In this document: positions 50,850 through 62,090 of the stretch, piece after piece
Layout: each line of letters begins with the position of its first letter
Numbering within the stretch: the first letter of the stretch is position 1
Source: CAWDDA01 sp963813345
GTDB lineage: Bacteria; Acidobacteriota; Blastocatellia; RBC074
Assembly: GCA_963813345.1 (NCBI GenBank)
Contig: CAWEYR010000028.1
Coordinates: 62,001-126,000 of the forward strand
DNA: 64,000 nucleotides
Reading direction: 5' to 3'
The notes under the pieces: generated by a model
Databases searched by the model: none
What the model was told of the DNA's origin: nothing
Seen by the model: only the letters and a program-made list of their open reading frames with translations
Program-made: the position numbers and the translations under genes

Positions 50850-50928
50850 GGTACGTTGTACCGGCGTTTAGCCGGAATCGTCACATCCTCGATGTCACGA
50901 TTCCGGCTGAAGGCCGGTACAACGTACC
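50850..50928. repeat. Long inverted repeat, family B (copy 4)
   Basis: Arms GGTACGTTGTACCGG and CCGGTACAACGTACC; inner stem-loops CCGGCGTTTAGCCGGAATCGT and ACGATTCCGGCTGAAGGCCGG; centre CACATCCTCGATGTC. It lies between convergent stops at 50842 and 50933. Confidence 0.95.
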
Positions 50929-50932
50929 TTCA

Positions 50933-52592
50933 TTACTTTTCGCCTTCGGTAATTGTGATGACGCGATCTGCGGCGACTTTGGTGAGTTTTTCCGTCTTAC
51001 CACCGGGCCATTTCACTTCGATCTCGTCCACCACACTTGCCTTTCCAAGTCCAAAATGGAGTCGCCAGTCTGAATGTGAGATGTAACTGTCACCGGCCCT
51101 TACTTCATCGATCTGTACGAGAGTTCCCGTCTTAACTGACACCCTCGCGCCAACTGCATTTCGATTCGACTTCTTCCCTGCGAGCTTCAAGCGCACCCAG
51201 TGTCCTGCCTTGTTGCCGCCATCATTGCGCATCAACATCGGCGGGCCATCGAGATCGTTGACGATCACGTCAACATCACCATCTTCGTCATAGTCTCCAA
51301 ACGCGGCGCCGCGAGAGATGCGCCGCTCCATCATCGCGGTTCCCAATTCACTCGCAACTTCGTTGAACGTCCCATCACGCCGGTTCCGGTAAAACAGCTT
51401 CCGTTGAGCGTACATCCCACCCGGATAGGCTCCTTCAATCTGCGGATAGACATGCCCATTGACGACCATCAAATCGAGCCATCCGTCATTGTCGTAGTCA
51501 AAGAATTTCGTGCCCCATCCAACATAGGGCAGGCTCACATCGGCAGTTTTGGTGTTGCGCGATGCGTCGATGTAGCCGCCGTCACGGGTCTTTTTGTAAA
51601 TCGTGTTGTACTGATCAGAAAAGTTGGTGACGACAAGATCGAGAAGCCCATCGCGATCGTAATCACCAAACGAAATCCCCATGCTTCCCTGTTCCGTGCC
51701 GCTTTCATCCACCGCACAACCAAGCTCAAATGCCATCTCTTTGAACGTCCCGTCGCGGTTGTTGCGATACGCGTAGTTCGGTGTGGCATCATTCGCTACA
51801 AACACATCAGGCCAGCCATCGTCGTCAAAATCTGTCCAGGTGACTCCGAGTCCATAGTGGCCGGACGGATCATCGACACCCGCCTTCTTTGAAACATCGG
51901 TGAACGTTCCGTTACCGTTGTTTCGAAAAAGCGAGTCTCCGGCGCCGGGGAGCCCCCGCGGGCCGCACTGAACCGGAACACTCTTGTACTGACAAAGCTG
52001 TCCCTTACCGAACTGAGGAAGATCAGTAAGCTTGAAATCAACGTAGTTGGTCACGAAAAGATCCAGATCGCCATCACGATCATAGTCACCCCAGGCGGCG
52101 CCGGTTGAGAAACGATCATCGCCGACACCAGCCTTTGCTGTGACATCCTCAAACTTTCCGGCGCCAGCGTTGCGGTAAAGCTTGTTCGGCCCGAAGCACG
52201 TAACGTAAAGATCATCGAGGCCATCATTGTCGAAGTCGGCGACCGATACTCCCATCGCCCAGCCAGGATCGGCAATTCCAGCCCGCGCTGCCATCTCTTC
52301 GAACTTTCCATTTCCCAGGTTGCGATAGAGTCCAGCTTTCGGCCGAGGCTCGCGCTTTAGCGCGGCGGCGACTGAATAAGAGTTCGTCAGATATATGTCC
52401 AGCTTTCCATCTGAATCAAAATCGAAAAGAGCTACGCCACCACCCATGCTCTCTACGATGTACTTTTTGTCTGCAGTCGCCACATTGATAAAGTTGATAC
52501 CGGACTCGCGGGTGACATCTGAAAAGATCACCTGCATCCTGCGAGCTCACGTCCGAAGTGAGAGCCGATATCAGGAGACACAGAACGATCAA
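50933..52592 (-). CDS. CRTAC1 family FG-GAP/ASPIC-UnbV protein, copy 2 (frameshift in the signal peptide)
   Basis: Secreted beta-propeller of about 550 residues. Blades: L-F-D-F-D-S-D-G-K-L-D-I-Y-L, D-F-D-N-D-G-L-D-D-L-Y-V, G-D-Y-D-R-D-G-D-L-D-L-F-V, D-Y-D-N-D-G-W-L-D-L-M-V and Y-D-E-D-G-D-V-D-V-I-V. The ASPIC/UnbV domain ends with I-E-V-K-W-P-G-G-K-T-E. The longest uninterrupted frame starts at M-Q-V-I-F-S-D-V (52537) and lacks a leader. One frame away lies I-L-I-V-L-C-L-L-I-S-A-L-T-S-D-V-S-S-Q, so I extend to a TTG near 52592 and infer an indel near 52540. That frame stays open into the family A repeat upstream. Confidence 0.85.
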
Positions 52593-52604
52593 GATCGCGC
52601 CCTT

Positions 52605-52698
52605 ATTTGGAGTGCGGGGACTTGTCACCGCTTTAGTCTCGTGCCCGAATAGTTCGTGGCACGAGACTAAAGCGGCGCCAAGTCGCCGCACTCCAAAT
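52605..52698. repeat. Inverted repeat, family A (copy 3)
   Basis: Arms ATTTGGAGTGCGG and CCGCACTCCAAAT; inner arms TCACCGCTTTAGTCTCGTGCC and GGCACGAGACTAAAGCGGCG; centre CGAATAGTTCG. It lies between the CRTAC1 start and the glycerol kinase stop, and is the best preserved copy of the family. Confidence 0.95.
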
Positions 52699-52718
52699 TC
52701 TGCGCTTTGCAGCGCTCG

Positions 52719-54200
52719 TTATGACCGAGTCCGGGCCACGGCGTTCAGCCATCCTTCGTACAACCTTTCACGTTCGCTTCGCTTCATTTGCGGCTCGAAT
52801 CGTTTTTCAACCTGCCACTGCCCTGCGATCGCAGATTGATTCTTCCAGAATCCGACAGCTATTCCTGCGAGATATGCGGCGCCGAGCGCAGTCGTTTCAG
52901 TTACTACGGGTCGCACCACCGGAACCCCAAGGAGATCGGCCTGAAACTGACACAGGAATTCGTTGCGAGCGGCGCCTCCATCCACGCGCAGTTCGCGAAG
53001 TTTGATTCCTGAATCACGTTGCATGCACTCAACAACATCGCGAGTCTGATATGCCATCGCTTCAAGAGCAGCACGAACGATGTGTGCACGGCCGGTGCTC
53101 CGAGTCAGACCGACAATCGCTCCTCGCGCGTCCTGGTCCCAGTACGGCGCACCTAACCCGACAAATGCAGGAACAAAGTAGACTCCGTGGTTGTCGTCAA
53201 CGGCGCTCGCCAAAGCCTCGGTCTCATCAGCGCTTGAGATCAACCCAAGTCCGTCTCTTAACCATTGCACCGCAGCGCCGGCTATGAAGACACTACCCTC
53301 GAGCGCATACTCAGTTACCCCTCCAACGTCCCATGCAACAGTCGTCAACAGCCGGGTCTTCGACGAAATGGCTTTCTTACCGGTATTCATCAAGAGAAAG
53401 CATCCGGTTCCGTATGTGTTCTTCACCATTCCGGGTTGGAAGCATGCCTGCCCGAAAAGAGCGGCCTGCTGATCGCCCGCGTCTCCGGCAATCGGAACCG
53501 GCTTTCCAAAGATAGTTGGATCAGTTTCAGCGTAGACCTCGGAGGATGATTTCACTTCAGGGAGAACAGAAGCTGGTACCTTGAGCCGCTTCATGACTTC
53601 CTCATCCCAGGAACCGCGCCTGATGTCATAGAGCATCGTCCTTGACGCATTTGACCGGTCTGTAACATGGGTTCGCCCGCCGCTGAGGCGGTTTATGAGA
53701 AAGCTGTCGACTGTACCAAAAGCGAGCTCGCCTTTCGACGCCCGTCCTCGCGCACCCTTGACGTTGTCCAACAGCCAGTTGACCTTCGTCCCCGAAAAAT
53801 AAGCATCAGTTACAAGCCCCGTCTTTCGCCGAATCAAGCGATCAAAGCCTTCGTTTTTCAGCCGCTCACAAAAGGCGCTGGTGCGGCGGCATTGCCATAC
53901 GATCGCGTTGTGTATCGGGACACCGGTCGCGCGGTCCCATACGATCGTCGTTTCGCGCTGATTCGTAATGCCGATTGCCGCGATCTGCTGTGCACTGATG
54001 CCTTCGAGCTGCAGAGCTTCACGGGCGCAATTAAGCTGAGAGCTCCAGATTGCTTCCGGATCGTGCTCTACCCACCCTGCCTTCGGATAAATCTGTGGGA
54101 ATTCGCGCTGCGCGATCCTGACGATTTTGCCTTCGTGATCGAATAGTATCGCGCGCGAAGACGTTGTTCCCTGATCAAGAGCCAATATGTATTTTGTCAT
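52719..54200 (-). CDS. glpK: Glycerol kinase
   Basis: Intact 493-residue FGGY-family kinase that phosphorylates glycerol to glycerol-3-phosphate. N-terminal phosphate-binding motif L-A-L-D-Q-G-T-T-S-S-R-A, glycerol-site segments I-T-N-Q-R-E-T and W-Q-C-R-R-T, A-Y-F-S-G-T-K-V-N-W, I-A-G-D-A-G-D-Q-Q-A-A-L-F-G-Q, and the FGGY signatures Y-F-V-P-A-F-V-G-L-G-A-P-Y-W and L-R-V-D-G-G-A-A-R-N-E. Length is usual. No glpF or glpD is adjacent; the gene stands between palindromic elements on both sides. Confidence 0.96.
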   Translation of the reverse strand: MTKYILALDQGTTSSRAILFDHEGKIVRIAQREFPQIYPKAGWVEHDPEAIWSSQLNCAREALQLEGISAQQIAAIGITNQRETTIVWDRATGVPIHNAIVWQCRRTSAFCERLKNEGFDRLIRRKTGLVTDAYFSGTKVNWLLDNVKGARGRASKGELAFGTVDSFLINRLSGGRTHVTDRSNASRTMLYDIRRGSWDEEVMKRLKVPASVLPEVKSSSEVYAETDPTIFGKPVPIAGDAGDQQAALFGQACFQPGMVKNTYGTGCFLLMNTGKKAISSKTRLLTTVAWDVGGVTEYALEGSVFIAGAAVQWLRDGLGLISSADETEALASAVDDNHGVYFVPAFVGLGAPYWDQDARGAIVGLTRSTGRAHIVRAALEAMAYQTRDVVECMQRDSGIKLRELRVDGGAARNEFLCQFQADLLGVPVVRPVVTETTALGAAYLAGIAVGFWKNQSAIAGQWQVEKRFEPQMKRSERERLYEGWLNAVARTRS

Positions 54201-54204
54201 AAGT

Positions 54205-54398
54205 TGAGTAGGTGCTGAGTGCTGAGTGCTGAAGAAGGTGCTGAGTGCTGAGTGCTGAGGTGCTGAGTATGGAGTTCAAGCTTCTGACTTGCTCTTCTGC
54301 ATAAGTCTCGAGATGCAAACAGCAAGCTGAAGCTTGAACTCCATACTCAGCACCCAGCACTCAGCACTCAGCACCTTCTTTTCCGCACCCAGCACCTC
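54205..54398. repeat. Heptamer-bracketed inverted repeat, family C (copy 2)
   Basis: Runs of the heptamer GTGCTGA (54211-54268) lead into TATGGAGTTCAAGCTT; the partner AAGCTTGAACTCCATA is followed by runs of the inverted heptamer (TCAGCAC, 54347-54396). The whole thing is one nested inverted repeat of about 190 bases between the glpK start and the Omp85 stop. Confidence 0.95.
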
Positions 54399-54400
54399 TT

Positions 54401-57335
54401 TTAAAAAGCTTGTCCAAAGCTAAAGTGAATCTGAAAACGCGGCAGATTCACCTGAGTCGCGATCGCCCCCGGTAACAATGTGCCTGTTTGCGGACTCGAT
54501 GCGAGATAAGCAAAGATCGAGCCGAAACGGTCCCAGCGGCGTCACGATCCGAAAGCCTAAGCCGATCGTGTGAGTAAAATCCTTGAAGCGCGCTCTGCTC
54601 GCAGTGATGAATACATTACCAGTATCATAGAACCCCACCAATGCGAGTTGCCTGTAAATCGGCCTGCGGAGCTCAGCGTTGATGATTAGCAGCGCATTGC
54701 CGCCAATCGGATTGTCATTAAGATCGCGCGGCCCGGCCTGCTCAAAGTCATACCCACGCAGCGTAGTCGAACCTCCCGTAAAGAATCGCTCGGTAATAGG
54801 AAGCAACTCGCTTTCGATTGGGAGGCCGGTCGTTGGAGGAAGCTCGCCGTATCGCCGGGCCATCCCCAGCCGGAAGTCAAAAGCGGCCACTGTCCGGCGG
54901 TCCTTAGTCAATGGCCGATAGTATTGGTGTTCCGTAAAAAACCGGAAGAAATTCTCGCTTCCTCCAAACTTGGTCGATGCCAGAGAAAAGTCAACGGTGT
55001 GATAGCGTCCTGTCGTCGCATCAAACGGATTATCGCGATAGTCGATCAGATATGATGTCGAGACTCGACCAAGACGAATCGGTGCGTCCTCACGCTCTGT
55101 CACACCCTCGGGATTATTACGCGAACATCTTCATAACTGTATCGGAAGAGCATGAGCGAATGATTCGTGAGCCGCTTTACTACCTGTATCAACGCAGTCG
55201 CCCGCCGCGATTTGAACGCAGGACGGTCCTCGTGTCGTAAGAACGCCGAAACCAGAGTCGGAAGGCGATAACCAAAAGGCCTTGGATCGGTGTAGGACAA
55301 CTGCCCAAGCAGATCGCGCTGGCTGACGCGCACCCGCAAGCTCGCAATTGTCAGCCTCCCAAAAACGTTTGGATCTGAAATCTCGACCGTTCCGCGTGCG
55401 CCGTCGTCGGTCTGATACCCTACACCATACGTAATATTCCGCGATTTCCCTTCGTCCAGATCGACATAGACATCGCGCCGCACAACTCCCGTTTCCCCTT
55501 CGAGTCCGAGAGGCTCGCTTCGCACCACAACGCGCCGGAATGCCCCGAGAGCGTACAGGTCCTGCTCGCTTTCAGCAAGTTTATCGGCTCTCAAAAGCTC
55601 CCCCTGCTTGAAGCGCAGAAAGTTGTTGACCCTTCCATAGCGCGTGCGCTGCCGTGAACCCAGCTCGTTCATCCAGACACGATTGATGTAGACCTGAGGT
55701 CCTTCCTTGATCTCGTAGATCACTTTGACGCGCTGCGGCGCAACATCAATCAATCTGCTCGAGAGTGTCACCAGTGCATAGCCTCGCTGAAAGTAATACT
55801 CGAGCACCTTGTTTGCTTCGAGTCTGATGGTGCTGATCGAAGCTGGATCGCCCGGTTTAGTTCCAACCAGGCCATTGATCTGATCAACGGTCGTGAGAAT
55901 ATTTCCCGTCACGGCTATCTCGCCAATGTAAGAGCGCGGCCCTTCCTCGACATTGAAAATCAGCGAAAGTTTATCGTTGTCAGGATTGACTGCGCGGTTC
56001 ACATTGAGAATCCGGGCCTGGCGAAAACCGAGAATCTCGCAAGCGTGAAACAATCAGATCGGCATCCCGCCGCATCGCCTCTTCACTTGTCAGACCGCGC
56101 GTGTACTTCGAGAAAATGGGGATCGGGAAAAAGCTTTCGGTCTTCGACCGCATTTCACTCAGGATGTCCGGAATCACCAGGTTGGTAGTACCCTCAATCG
56201 TAATCGAGGTCAGCCGATAGCGTTCTTTAGGGTCCACCTTGAAGACAAGTTCGGCCCGGTCAAGTGCCGGGTCAGGCAAGGCCGGCGGCGCTGCCTCCGC
56301 AAAAAAATAGCCCTGTTCCTGCAGGTAGGTCCGCAGTCGCTGAGCACCCTGGTCGAGTGACGATTCGTCTATTCCGCCCTCCCTGAGCAGCGGCACTGTT
56401 TCGCGAAGTTTCTTCGGCGAGATCTCGTAGCCTTCGACACGGGCAGTGTATATCGAGCCTGACTCAATAGGAATTCTGATCGCGACAGTGTTGGATGTTC
56501 GATCATAGTTGACATCAGCCGGCCCGACCTTGGCGTTCAGGTATCCAGCATTGAGGTGCATCGAGAGCAGCCGCTGCACGTCCGCGTTTAGCTGGCTGCG
56601 AGAGAACGGAGTTCCCGGGCGGCCTTGAAGCGCCACTTGCAATTCCGCCACCGGGATCTTGGGATTGCCGCCAATTGTAGTGTCGGAAACCTGTGCAATC
56701 ACTCCCGGAGTTATGTTGTATGTGATTTTCGCGGTTGAAAAAGCGGGATCTATCGTAACGTTATGCTCAATGCTCGCCTGGTAGTACCCAAGGTCACGCA
56801 GGACTTCGAGGATCTCATCGGCGCCGTTGCGCACTGCCGCTTCTGAATATGGGTTCCCTCGCTCCAGCTCACCCAGCCGCGTACGGAGATCGTCGGCAGG
56901 GATCAGCGCGTCGATACCTGTAAACTCGACAGTGCCGACCCGCGCAAGCGGAGCAACTGTGAACGTCAGGATTACTGTGTTGTTGGGTCCGGGCTCGGCT
57001 TCGGCACGAGCATTCGAAGCAAGGCCCGAAGTCAGGAGACTCGCAAGAGAATTGCGAATCTGAGGGAGCGAATAAGGCAGGCCTTCACGTATCTGAATCT
57101 CGCGGCGGTACCCCTCTCCAGACGCTTCACTGCTGCTTCCTTCAACCACAACTCGAATCTGAGAAATGGTCTTGCCAGTATAGTCTTCAACACCCTGTGC
57201 AGCAGACGCGCTTATCGAAATCGCAACACAAACCGCAAACAGTATCCACGCACGTTGTACCGCCTTCAGGCGGAATTTTCCGACCGAAGCCGGTTCAGCA
57301 TTCCTCTCGCCCGTCCTCCCCACTCCAGTCGTCAT
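54401..57335 (-). CDS. Omp85-family outer-membrane protein (BamA/TamA-like) with POTRA domains (frameshifts)
   Basis: About 978 residues. Signal region W-I-L-F-A-V-C-V-A-I-S-I-S-A-S-A-A-Q, then several POTRA repeats (I-S-Q-I-R-V-V-V-E-G, V-G-T-V-E-F-T-G-I-D, Y-R-L-T-S-I-T-I-E-G-T-T, Y-I-G-E-I-A-V-T-G-N, V-Y-I-N-R-V-W-M-N) and a 16-strand barrel. The barrel has L-G-R-V-S-T-S-Y-L-I-D-Y-R-D-N-P-F-D and F-F-T-G-G-S-T-T-L-R-G-Y-D-F, whose R-G-Y is the lid-lock Arg. The last strand is F-Q-I-H-F-S-F-G-Q-A-F before TAA at 54401-54403, in a different frame from 54420. Other shifts are near 56045 and 55105. The ATG follows the TamB stop by four bases, so TamA-like is my favoured name. Confidence 0.85.
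57250..57277. repeat. Half-element of palindrome family B in the Omp85 N-terminus
   Basis: CACGTTGTACCGCCTTCAGG then CGGAAT, matching the left half of family B. On the minus strand it encodes F-R-L-K-A-V-Q-R-A just before the signal-peptide hydrophobic core. Confidence 0.7.
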
Positions 57336-57339
57336 CCCG

Positions 57340-60300
57340 TCAGAAGCGCTTTCGCAGCCTCACATCGATGCCGAAAGCGCCGTCCTCTGCTCGCGAGGCG
57401 ACAAACGACAGGCGATCAGAGGCGCGGTACTCGACCAGAACCACCTGATCCTGATTCGAAGCAAGGTTTGTTGAAAATGTAATCGAAAGGTCCTTCGTTA
57501 TTCTTCTACCTACAGTGACGCGGGCCGTCGGGTCGGTTCCCCTGCCACTAACTAAGGGATCAATTGCAAACCGATTCAAGCCGAAAAGCCGGCCCGTTAC
57601 GTTCGTACCGATTCGACTCGAAATTGGCGAAGCAAGGAGTGTCGCAAGATTGGGCGACTGTGTCTGCGACGCCAGTGCTTGTGACGGGCTTCCTGAGTCG
57701 ATTGCTCCCTCCCGGGGCAGCTGACCCGACGTCATGAGCGCGATCACATCCGCCTGTGGAAGAGGAGGCTCAGACCGTGGCGTGACTCGCAGATTGTCGA
57801 AGGGGCCCGCGATCAATACAGTCAACCGGTAACCACTGACCACTGTTTCTGCTTCGATACTCAACCGAGGCGGACGCTGGCTGATTCCAGGAAAATCAAT
57901 CAGACCGCTCGTGATTCGGTACTCTTCTCTGAAGAGATCCTCGATCAGACCTCGCGCCACCGTCACTCGCCCCTTGAGTAAAGGTTCCTCAAGCGTTCCG
58001 ATGACGCGTACGTCGGCGCTTCCAACAATATCGAGCGACTTGTTCTTGATTGCGATTGAATCCGACGCAACCACATGCAGATCGAGCTGAGTGGGTGGGA
58101 CTCCGGCGAATTGTCCACTTTCTGCGATTGATCCTCCACCGATCTCGCTCGCAAACTCTTCGATAAGATCAAAGATGTCATTCTCGGCAATGTACTCAGC
58201 TCGCCGGACGCTCACAAGGCCGCTGAGAACCTGGACCTGGCGATTACCCTGAAGTGTCAGGTCCCCATCGGCTGTCGTTCGGATACCAGCTGGATAGTCA
58301 ACTCTCACTCTGGAAAGCCTGGCCTCGAGGCGCCATCTGTCGAAGGCAAAACCCGAAAGTGCAGCTCCACCAGTCATCGTCAAGCGGCCGCCGCCAGCAT
58401 CTGCCGTAAACGTTTCAAGCTGCGCCTGGTCAGCCGTAAAGAGCAATCTCCCGTTCGCGTTTGTGAGCGATATGGGCAGGCCGCGGGCTCGCATCGCACC
58501 ACCCGAAAGCGTCGCCGAACCGCTCAGCCGCGGCCGGTCAAACGTGCCTGTCGCTGTTATTGTGACGCGAACAACTCCCTCGGCGTTCGCGTCCTTGACG
58601 AAGTTCTGCAGCATCCGAAGATTGAGATCGCCGTTCGCTGATACAGCCATTCGCCCCTGGCTCCCGATCGCAACCGTTCCGTCGATCTCGAGACTCGTAT
58701 CCTTCCCCGAAAAGCGAATGCGACCGAGGTCAATCTGCTGCTTTTGAAGCTTGATGAGGATGGGAGACTGAGCAGCCAGTTTGCCGTCGGCTGAGTCAAA
58801 CTCGAGCTTGCTCAGTGCCGCCTCGAGCGTCAGCCCGTCTGTGGAACTTAAGAGATTTCCTCCAAGCCGCAATTCACCGGCAACCGTGCCGGGCGCGGAG
58901 ACTTCGCGTTCACTCGCCAGTTCTACAATCGGTGCCAGCGCAACATCATCGAGTGCAATCTTTCCCGTTATCGGCGCGTTCTTCCTGGTAAAGTCGATTT
59001 GCGCAGAACCCTTGTAATCGTGATCGAGCAGGCGCGCGTTCAGATCGAGGTTAGCCAGGCTATTCTGCCCGTTAGCTGATATCTGAAGTGTTCCGAGCGA
59101 TTGCCCCTTGTACGTGAGATCACTCGTATTGATTGTTGCAACCAGGTTGTCAAAAATCCGGCTGCCCTCGTCACGACGCACAACTGAGTCACTGCGGGCA
59201 TCAAGCCTCACACTTGCGAGACCTGTCACACCCGTGTTCTGAGCACCTCCGAGATCCAGCATCTTTCCAATATCGAGGCCATCGCCGGAAGCCTTGACCT
59301 GGTACCCGTTCGAGCTCGTGTTCCACCATCCATCAACCGTCACGAAGTTTTGGCCAAGTCGCAGCTTCACCTCCTCAAGCTGCGCGCGCGGCCCTTCTAC
59401 GCTCAACCGCCCCCTGAGGTCATCAAATGCAAAATCAGCATATTTCGGAGAATCAACGACAAAGGTTCCCTTGCCGCGCATGTCGCCCGGCAATCCAGTG
59501 AGATCAGCACTACCAGTCAATGAGCCTTCGATGCGCTCATCTGTGATGAATCGCGCGAAAGGCCCAATCGCCAGCTTTTGAGCCTGCAACGTCAGCGAAA
59601 TGCCATTCTCCTGTTCAAACGGATAGAAGAGCGAAAAGTCGGCGCGGCCGCCATCCGCTTGCGCGATATGGCCATCGTTGACCCGGACCGAGCTACCGCG
59701 ATAGTCAAGCTCGCCTTTCAGCTGCCCAAGCGTAGCTCTCCTGGCACTAATCGATTCAACAGAGAAGTCACCCACAATCCCGGGATTATCGAGCTTTCCA
59801 GAGATTCTGCCCTGAAACCGAAGGTCGCCTGCAACCTCTATGTCATGCTCACCAACGGTACGCAATCAAAGAGCGTGCTCTTTCATCGTCAATAGCCTCA
59901 GCAACCGCGAGAACCAGGTCTTCGAGCTCCGCCGCATCAGATGCCTTGATATCCAAGGCGAGATTGCCCGTCCGGTCCAGATTGATAGTTCCAGAAGCGC
60001 TCAACTCAGTGGAGCCTGTGCGAAGCCTTGTGCGATCAACCTGGAACTCCCGCCCCTTTGCGATCAAGTGAATCTCGCCGCTAAGAGGTACTCCGTGGTC
60101 CGCAGTGCCGCCTGCGCCCGGCGGCGCTCGCCGTATTGCCATCAAATGAAATGTCTATCTTTCCTGTTGCCGTTTCAAATCGCGTTCCGGTCCAGTTGAG
60201 GTCAACTTTTCCACTCGCAAGCCCTCGCAGAGGAAGCCTGCGACCCGCAACTGAGGCCAGTCCCTGATCGACATTCAATCTTGCAACTGTCGCATCCACT

Positions 60301-61691
60301 TCTGAACGTCCGCCATCGACTAGCGAAAGCGTAACGCCCCCGTTCACCTCGCCTCCGAAGACCGATCCGTGAAGTCCGGTAAGTACCACTTCGCGAGAGG
60401 TCGCCTTCAGGTCGCCCTGCACCGTTCCTACACGCACATCAGCAGCCAAAAGCGACTCAAGCCTGACTCCAGCGCTGACCGTCATTTGAGACGGGTCATC
60501 AAACGGCCCGTCAAGTTTTACGCGGTCAGCCGTCATGCCAAATGCGGTGACTCCCTCTGTACCAAGCTTTCCGGCGAGCCGGTCTGCTCTGGCACGGCCG
60601 CTCCACGAGAATTCGTCACGAGAAGCGGAGAAGTCACCAACTGCGGTAAAGCGATTCACGCGAAATCCGGCTGCCTCGAGCGCATTGATCGCGATCTCCG
60701 TTTTAGCGGCCGCGTCAAACCCTTTACCTGACCCCGAAGCAGTCAAGGCGAGGGAGTCGAGCTTGACATCGCGCACCACAACCCCTGGTGCTCGGAGCTT
60801 TCCTGTGACCTGATAGTCGCTTCCCTTGCCTTCGACCGTTCCATCGATAAGGGCCAGACCGCTCAACCGTGTGCCAGGGATGAATATGCGTCCTGCTTCG
60901 CCGAGCTTCACCTGCGCCGAGCCATCGAGGCCATAATCAAACTCTCGCCAGCTCCTGAGCTCTCCCTTCACCCTTGCTTCGAGGATCGGCGAGGTCACTT
61001 CGAGCGACTGAACGCTTGCTCCCTGTTGCTTGAGAATCGCCGTCAGATCGATGTTGATGTCGCTCGCTGAGCGCCCGTCATAGACAAACTCGCTTTGGCG
61101 CGAGGTAGCATCGACGCGCATGTTGCCGGCTTCGGCAGGACTCAGTTGGAGCGCCACATTGCGAGCCGTTCCGTCAAGCTTGTGCAGCTGATCGATGTAG
61201 AGTATCTCGGCATTCCTGATGGTGAGAACCGCCGATTGATAGCGAAAATCGAACTTGTCATCACGCACTCTCGATGGGTGAAGCCCATCAAGATTCGAAC
61301 GCCCGTTGCTATCGATTACGTATTTGGCGCGCACTCCTTCGAGCACGCTTTCGCGAAGATTGATTTCGGTCGGACCGCTAAATCCGAGGATGTCTTTGAG
61401 ACTGACAACCGCCGTCACTCGATCGATCGTTGCAAAGGGTTCACTGTTCCCTTCGACGAACAGCTTCACATCGCGAGCTTCGGCCGTAAAACCGCGGATA
61501 GTCGACCCAAGTGAGCCGACTTCGAGACGCACACCGAACTCTGTAAGCTTCTTCGTTATTCTCGCTGTAAGCCATCGATCGACATAGCCCATTCGAAAGC
61601 TGAGGAAGGCGATCAGACCAGCAGTGATCACCAACCCCACAAGAGAGGCGAGAAGTAAGAGGATTTTGCGCCGCCTGCCGGAGTAAGCCAT
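57340..61691 (-). CDS. tamB: TamB-like translocation/assembly protein (DUF490), two frameshifts
   Basis: Very long envelope-spanning protein of about 1,450 residues. From M-A-Y-S-G-R-R-R-K (61691) there is one transmembrane helix (I-L-L-L-L-A-S-L-V-G-L-V-I-T-A-G-L), then an AsmA-like start (V-G-S-L-G-S-T-I-R-G-F-T). A long run of beta-strand repeats follows, which in TamB forms a hydrophobic groove for lipids or barrel clients. The C-terminal DUF490 part has D-L-T-L-Q-G-N-R-Q-V-Q-V-L-S-G, G-S-A-D-V-R-V-I-G-T-L-E-E-P and P-P-L-P-Q-A-D-V-I-A-L-M-T-S-G, closing with F-G-I-D-V-R-L-R-K-R-F. Shifts near 60120 and 59860. Operon: TPR gene, tamB, Omp85. Confidence 0.88.
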
Positions 61692-62017
61692 CAGAGCATC
61701 TCAGAAAGAGCCATTTCGAAATCCTGAGCGAGACCTGGATGACCATGCTTCCGCGCTGCCGCAATTCCCTGTTCGTATGCCGTTCGTGCTTCGTCGACGC
61801 GGCCCAGCCGCTCCAGAGCCTGAGCCAGCTTGCCGTAGGCAGCTCCCTGATCGTCGGTTTGAGCAAGATAGAGCTGGAGCTCCGACGCGGCTTCGTCCCA
61901 ATGCTCGAGCTTGAGCAGCTCGTTAGCCAGACCAAACCGCACAACGCTGTTCCCAGCGTCGGTGTCCAACATCTTCTTGAAGAGTGCGATACGAGATTCG
62001 GACATGAAAGTCACCAA
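61691..62017 (-). CDS. Small TPR protein at the head of the tamB operon
   Basis: Intact protein of about 104-108 residues, probably starting at M-S-E-S-R-I-A (62005). Two to three TPR units: V-V-R-F-G-L-A-N-E-L-L-K-L-E-H-W-D-E-A, A-Y-G-K-L-A-Q-A-L-E-R-L-G-R-V-D and A-Y-E-Q-G-I-A-A-A-R-K-H. No signal peptide, so it is cytoplasmic. Its TGA overlaps the tamB ATG by one base, so translation is coupled. Function unknown; it may assist export or quantity control of the envelope proteins downstream. Confidence 0.82.
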   Translation of the reverse strand: MVTFMSESRIALFKKMLDTDAGNSVVRFGLANELLKLEHWDEAASELQLYLAQTDDQGAAYGKLAQALERLGRVDEARTAYEQGIAAARKHGHPGLAQDFEMALSEML

Positions 62018-62090
62018 GTCCTTGAGAATCTGGATGTACTGAGGGGGCGAACAATGAATGATAGGTTGCTTTGAAGCAGAGCGTCAACAG

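Noticed and set aside
54205..54398. Heptamer runs as a CRISPR array
   Set aside because: Units are seven bases without spacers, and the second half is the reverse complement of the first; no cas genes are present.
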